A DNA stretch of 64,000 nucleotides from Lithodes maja. Its lineage: Eukaryota; Arthropoda; Malacostraca; Decapoda; Lithodidae. The notes beneath the pieces are model-generated. The model saw only the letters and a program-made list of their open reading frames with translations, ran no database searches and was not told the DNA's origin. The DNA lies in NCBI GenBank assembly GCA_037953745.1, contig JBAKBP010007971.1:1-64000 (forward strand). The letters are read 5' to 3'. The first letter of the stretch is position 1. Every line of letters begins with the position of its first letter. The position numbers were made by a program, and so were the translations under genes. Below, one piece after another: positions 59,976-64,000 of the stretch.

Positions 59976-60861
59976 TTTATTAGTGGCCCCTCCATCATTG
60001 ACGATTATGCCTATTACATAAGGCTACCTCTTCAAACGCCCATAAGCGTAGTTTGAAACTACCGCCGCAGAGCTCAGAGGAACCTTCATCATAAGCACAC
60101 GCAAAATCACTCATGGTTCGTCTTCATGATTGGGTTCTCACTACGAAAAAACTTCGTAAAAAATAAAAAATAAAAATAAAATAAGAATAACTATTCATAA
60201 GCTTTCCATATTCCGTGGATGTACTTCTGTGGATTCTTGGACCAGACGCTGACTAGCGCATCTATCCGCCTTCCTTGCTCTGCGTTCACCCCACCTGGAC
60301 GTGTCCCCCACAGTGCTCCGCTTTGATTCCGCATTCTTGCGTCCCTAGTGAGTTTTTTCTCATTTGTTTACTCTGGGATGTCTTGAGTAAGGTTAGGATT
60401 AGCTTAGCAGGGGTGTCATGGGTGGTTTTCTAGCAGAACAAGTGTTTTTTGGGTCGTTTTATTGGGGCGTCTGTTTCGGACGGACCCTCGTGGCTGGGTT
60501 GAGGACGCTCTGAAACGTTTTTCGTGTTTAAGCCATCTTTAGTCCTAGCTTGTTAGGCGGCTTTAACTACGCGATGTCGGGCTTCTAGCTATCTTTCAGA
60601 TGGAGTAGCCTTGTTGGTTTTTTACTGACGTTCCTGGTGTTTTTCTTCACGTAGTGGAGTTCTTTCAGGGTCCCGAGTCAGTGTTACCCTTACCCGGTTT
60701 TTTCTACGATGTTGTTGTGGCTGCTGTTCCAGTTTTGGTGGGATGAAGTGCTTTGACGTCAATAAGTGTTTTCCGTTTTCACTAGGCCTAGCCAGCCACT
60801 CGTAGTTTTTCACATATGCAAGTGTTTTCATTGTTTATTATTATAAAAATGTATTCATGTG
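59976..60861 (+). mobile_element. 5' end of a second DIRS-like element, cut by copy D
   Basis: Begins TTTATTAGTGGC and matches, in reverse complement, 38381-37645 and then 22134-21980, roughly 75-80% identity by eye. Shared features: GCCTATTACATAAGGC near 60009, the hairpin CTACGAAAAAACTTCGTA near 60131, and AGCCTAGCCAGCC near 60788. It is noncoding leader. Copy D starts at 60862, so the genes, if present, lie beyond the window. Confidence 0.75.
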
Positions 60862-62557
60862 TGTGACGCCTCCCGGCGTTGACAGAATGGTTGCAGCTCG
60901 CTAGCGCTCGCCAGGATGGGGGGATGGGCTACAGTTGTCCTAGAATGATCTGCTTTCTTTTATTAGTGTCGTGTTGCCACAGACAGTCTAGAAATGGTCT
61001 TTGTTTTGGTCTGTGACCGCGCCTTATATTTTATATTCGCTATAATATAAATGTTGCTTGTGTGGGAGGCGAGCGAGAGAGGGTGAGGGGGTACACCTGG
61101 CAGCGGGGTGAGCTATCACGCGTCTCGCTTGGGCGCTGACGGCGTTGGCGGCCGGGTGGTCAACTAGTCCCTGCCCATCGCGGCCTCGTGTTTTTTACCA
61201 GCTCAGAGCTTGCCTGACACGCGTATCGTCTACATCCTTTGCAATTCTGTCCCCCATACTCGCCACTTTGCATACTATTTCTCTCTCTCGACTTCTCCTT
61301 TCTCATTCTCTAATCTTTATTAAACTCAACATCCCTTCTGGTTTCAGCATAGACGTTCACCGTCGGCCAGTCGTATTGTACGCGAAGCTCTCAGATATTT
61401 CCATGTATTAGATTAAGGAGGAATTATGCTTTATTGAGGGGTTGGAGAGACGGACTTTTCCGTGTGTGTCCTCTCTCGGGAAGGTTGTAGACCGGTATAT
61501 GTCTCCCTGGCAAGGTGTTGAGTGATTCTGCTTGGTTATCTAAAGCTAGACTAGGGGTAAGGTTACTGTGTCGTTGTCTCCGATGTGTGCAGTGTTAGCT
61601 AAGCCCTGCACGACATCGACAGGTACTGTGGGAGCCTAAGTTGTCTTCGGGTGGGTTTACTTTGCGAGCACAGCGCTGTGGTGTGAGAGGGCCATAGCCT
61701 ATCCCTCACAACATAGTGCTGCCTCTTTGTGTTGACTTCTGAGGGATCGCCAGGATAGAACTAGGTACTAGAGACCTAGATTTATCAAGAGAGCATCCCC
61801 GTCATATAACGTAATCTTCATTATACCACCTTCGGACAACGTTAGGCTACGAGCCGCATGCTCACCCATTGTTGCCCTGCCTTGATACCCCAGCTAGACT
61901 TTATTAACTGAGCAGACACTGGTTAGAGATAAGCCCCCATTATTATATGTATGCAACATTATTATTCACTGCACTTTTGAGCCGAGGTTGTTGTTGAGTT
62001 GCACAGCCCTAGTAGGCTGTTGCGTTGTGTCACGAAGCATTTCTTTAGTTGTCGAGCATTACTACCTTTGCGCAGTCTTTATTATTCGCCTGCCTATTAT
62101 TACTATATGTCCTAGCATTTATTGTGACCCGTATTCTGCATTATAATTGTTCAAGATTCTTTACGAACATCTTCCCAGCATCAGACTTATTTCAGAAGTT
62201 TCCAGTTGATGTTGCAGGACTAGCATTGCACTTTCTTTAATACAGGAGTGCCAGTTATTTGAGTATCTACCGTAACGTTAATTAATCACGTTAACTATCT
62301 TTTCTTTGTGTAACCTAATCGAGTAATCTTTTACTGTTTGAGAATAGGCTGTTTCATCGAGCGTCAGCCTAGTGTGTGTGCACCAGTTACCGAGTCATAG
62401 GATACCTCGTTGTCCAGGCACGACTCAGGGCGGTAATGGTGTTTTGTTTTCCAGTGTTTAAGGCAGGGGTTGGATCTAGTGTTACCGTTGTTGCATTTTG
62501 CCATTATCTAGTCCAATGTTGAAGAGCCCTGTGTCTTTGAGAACCTGGATCGTAACA
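60862..62557 (+). repeat. 5' LTR of copy D
   Basis: 1696 bp, TGTGACGCC...CGTAACA. The block 61735-61915 aligns with 8120-8290 of copy A (GATCGCCAGGA, AAGAGAGCATCCC, GGCTACGAGCCGC, CCCAGCTAGACTTT), while U3 is unalignable by eye. Confidence 0.85.
61761..61779 (+). promoter_or_regulatory. Conserved leader hairpin (copy D) with compensatory changes
   Basis: Stem CTAGGT, loop ACTAGAG, stem ACCTAG. Relative to copy A one C-G pair is T-A and one A-T pair is G-C, each changed on both strands of the stem. Confidence 0.65.
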
Positions 62558-62559
62558 AA

Positions 62560-62577
62560 TGGCGACCTAGCTCAGGA
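62560..62577 (+). other. Primer-binding site of copy D
   Basis: TGGCGACCTAGCTCAGGA, two bases after the LTR; the first nine bases equal those of copies A-C. Confidence 0.7.
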
Positions 62578-62777
62578 TCTTGTGAACTAAGAGATAATTG
62601 CAGGATTGTTGTGGTCATTTGTTTTATTGAGGAATATAGTGGGCACGTTAATTTTGTTTTGGCAAAGTAGTATAGCACTTGAGAGTCTTCAGACATTTTT
62701 GGCAAGTGAATAGTGCTACATAAGAGTTTGGGGTACTTCTTTTCTGAATATTGTGGTGAGAAATTTTTGTGAGCATC

Positions 62778-64000
62778 ATGTCTTATACCGGGTCAGAGGA
62801 GAATGGAGACACAGTACGTAATGTCGAAACTGAGGAACAGCAGCATGATGAAAGGGTTAATCGGGTGAACTGTGAGGAGGATGCTAGGATATTTTTGCAA
62901 TGGCCTGTTACTATCCTGATGCATATCCAATGAGAAATGGCACGGCGAAAACTGTTGTCCGGAACCTGCTCTTGTATTGCTCGCGGTATGGTTACCCGCA
63001 AGAGGTGCAATCGGACCAAGGTTCTAATTTTACCTCTAATCTGTTCAAACAAACTATGATTCAGCATGGCATCAGCACTGTCGTCTCTTCTGCGTATCAC
63101 CCGGAGAGTCAAGGGGTGTTGGAGAGGTGGCACGCCACGCTGAAAAGCATGCTTCGATGTTATTGCGCAGAGAACGGAAAGGATTGGGACCTTGGTCTGC
63201 CGTATGTTTTGTTCGCGGCAAGAGAAGTACCTGGAGAGAGTCTCGGTTTCAGTCCGAATGAGCTTGTTTTCGGGCATCAGGTGAGGGGCCCTCTCCACAT
63301 GGTGAAGGAGATTTGGGAGGGTACCGCTAAGCCATGTTCTATGTTGAGATACGTCCTCGAGAGCAGAGAGAGAATGCTTAGAAGTCTGGAGCTGGCCGGG
63401 CGTAATTTGGTGAGTTCGCAGGCCCGTATGAAGGACAGGTACGATACTAAGGCGAAACTCCGGGAGTTTCAGGTAGGTCAAGAGGTGTTGGTCCTGTTGC
63501 CTTTGGCAGGTCATCCTCTGGCTGCCAAGTACGCTGGGCCTTATCGGGTGGTGTCAAAGATCTCCGATCTAGATTACCTCGTTGCCACTCCAGACCGGAA
63601 GAAGCGTAACCAACTATGCCACATTAATTTGTTGAAGGAGTATGTGAGGCGCCCACCTGAGTCACTAGCTGTCCCTGTGTTGACCTGCTGCGGTCATGGT
63701 GGAGAAGGAGAGGGGGGCAGCAATGATCAGGTGGATGATAACTGGGATTGTCATGTCTCGGCTGATCAGTGGGCGGGGAATTAGAGCCAATGTGCGCATG
63801 ATGCTCTGGCGCACCTGCCGGAGGAACAGCAGGTGGCAGTGCAGCGCCTGTTCGATTCATACCCCACTGTATTTGCCGAGCACCCAGGCCTCACTACTCA
63901 AGCGGTGCATGACGTCGATGTAGGAGAGCACCCCCCCTTCAAGTCGATACCTTATCGGGTGCCACCCATTAAACTCCCAGCGCTCAGGGATGAGCTGGAG
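62778..64000 (+). pseudogene. Gag start fused by deletion to integrase and RT start (copy D)
   Basis: The ATG at 62778 opens a short gag N-terminus ending CEEDARIFLQ at about 62900. There it is joined out of frame to the integrase core at YYPDAYPM, so the rest of gag, protease and the integrase zinc domain are missing. The integrase part is open: QSDQGSNFTSNLF, GVLERWHATLKSML, FVLL-type tail and LDYLVATPDRKKR. A TAG at 63782-63784 follows, then the frame continues to the RT entry (YPTVFAEHPGL, FKSIPYRVPPIKLP), cut by the window edge. The 243-codon frame on the opposite strand is a shadow. Confidence 0.85.

Larger units (their letters stand above)
60862..64000 (+). mobile_element. Gmr1-like LTR element copy D (diverged, internally deleted, runs off window)
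   Basis: 5' LTR 60862-62557, primer site, a short gag start fused to integrase, and the beginning of RT at the window edge. It belongs to a different subfamily from copies A-C: the LTR is alignable only in blocks. It is inserted in the second DIRS-like element. The target duplication cannot be checked because the right end is outside. Confidence 0.85.

Noticed and set aside
62783..63514. 243-codon minus-strand frame
   Set aside because: Shadow of the integrase coding strand of copy D.
42307..64000. Last HID1 exon
   Set aside because: Looked for a short stretch encoding the conserved end after the Arg codon with a nearby acceptor; none was convincing.

Overview
The window is animal nuclear DNA, dense in transposable elements. 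Two spliced exons of a conserved animal gene, HID1, lie on the plus strand at about 5-315 and 42148-42306. The splice joins them in frame (AA|A, Lys) across an intron of about 41.8 kb. The next exon was not found, so the following intron is at least 21.7 kb. Nothing looks prokaryotic. Arthropod, and more specifically crustacean, is my best guess. It rests on the mix of DIRS-like, BEL/Pao, Gmr1-like and CR1-like elements and on a LINE tail with an AATTAGGTAAATAC repeat. That guess is inference, not proof.

Layout of intron 1 (316-42147). First come a fold-back repeat (605-1735), an RTE-like LINE (1745-3980), a third copy of the fold-back family (3981-4235), and a second LINE (4236-5594) carrying a small (AAC)n-tailed insertion. 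Then a minus-strand DIRS-like tyrosine-recombinase retroelement runs from roughly 6 kb to 38381. It is split by three insertions: a Gmr1-like LTR element (copy A, 7153-15221) in its recombinase gene, a piggyBac-like MITE (20516-20997) in its leader, and a BEL/Pao element (22135-37639) further upstream. The BEL element is itself split by Gmr1-like copy B (24228-32392). After this come a 20-bp minisatellite (38975-40290), a piggyBac remnant, and two short sequences resembling the DIRS terminus.

Layout of intron 2 (42307 onward). An RTE-like LINE is broken twice. One insertion is a 3' fragment of a CR1/L2-like LINE whose last codons have expanded into a 30-bp minisatellite of about 76 copies. 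That array is split by Gmr1-like copy C (46517-56035). The other insertion is a minus-strand CR1-like fragment. Then follow a LINE endonuclease fragment, the 5' end of a second DIRS-like element, and Gmr1-like copy D, which runs off the window.

The most interesting system is the Gmr1-like family. Copy C has one open gag-pol frame (1692 codons) with integrase before reverse transcriptase, unusual for Ty3/gypsy elements, plus a SCAN-like capsid region. Copies A and B share one rearranged internal sequence that keeps gag and protease but has lost most of integrase and reverse transcriptase, and both remain open. They look like a gag-carrying non-autonomous family mobilised in trans by C-like elements. 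A hairpin in the LTR-encoded leader shows compensatory base changes between copies A-C and the diverged copy D, which suggests a selected RNA structure. All coordinates and identities come from reading the sequence; no database search was run.
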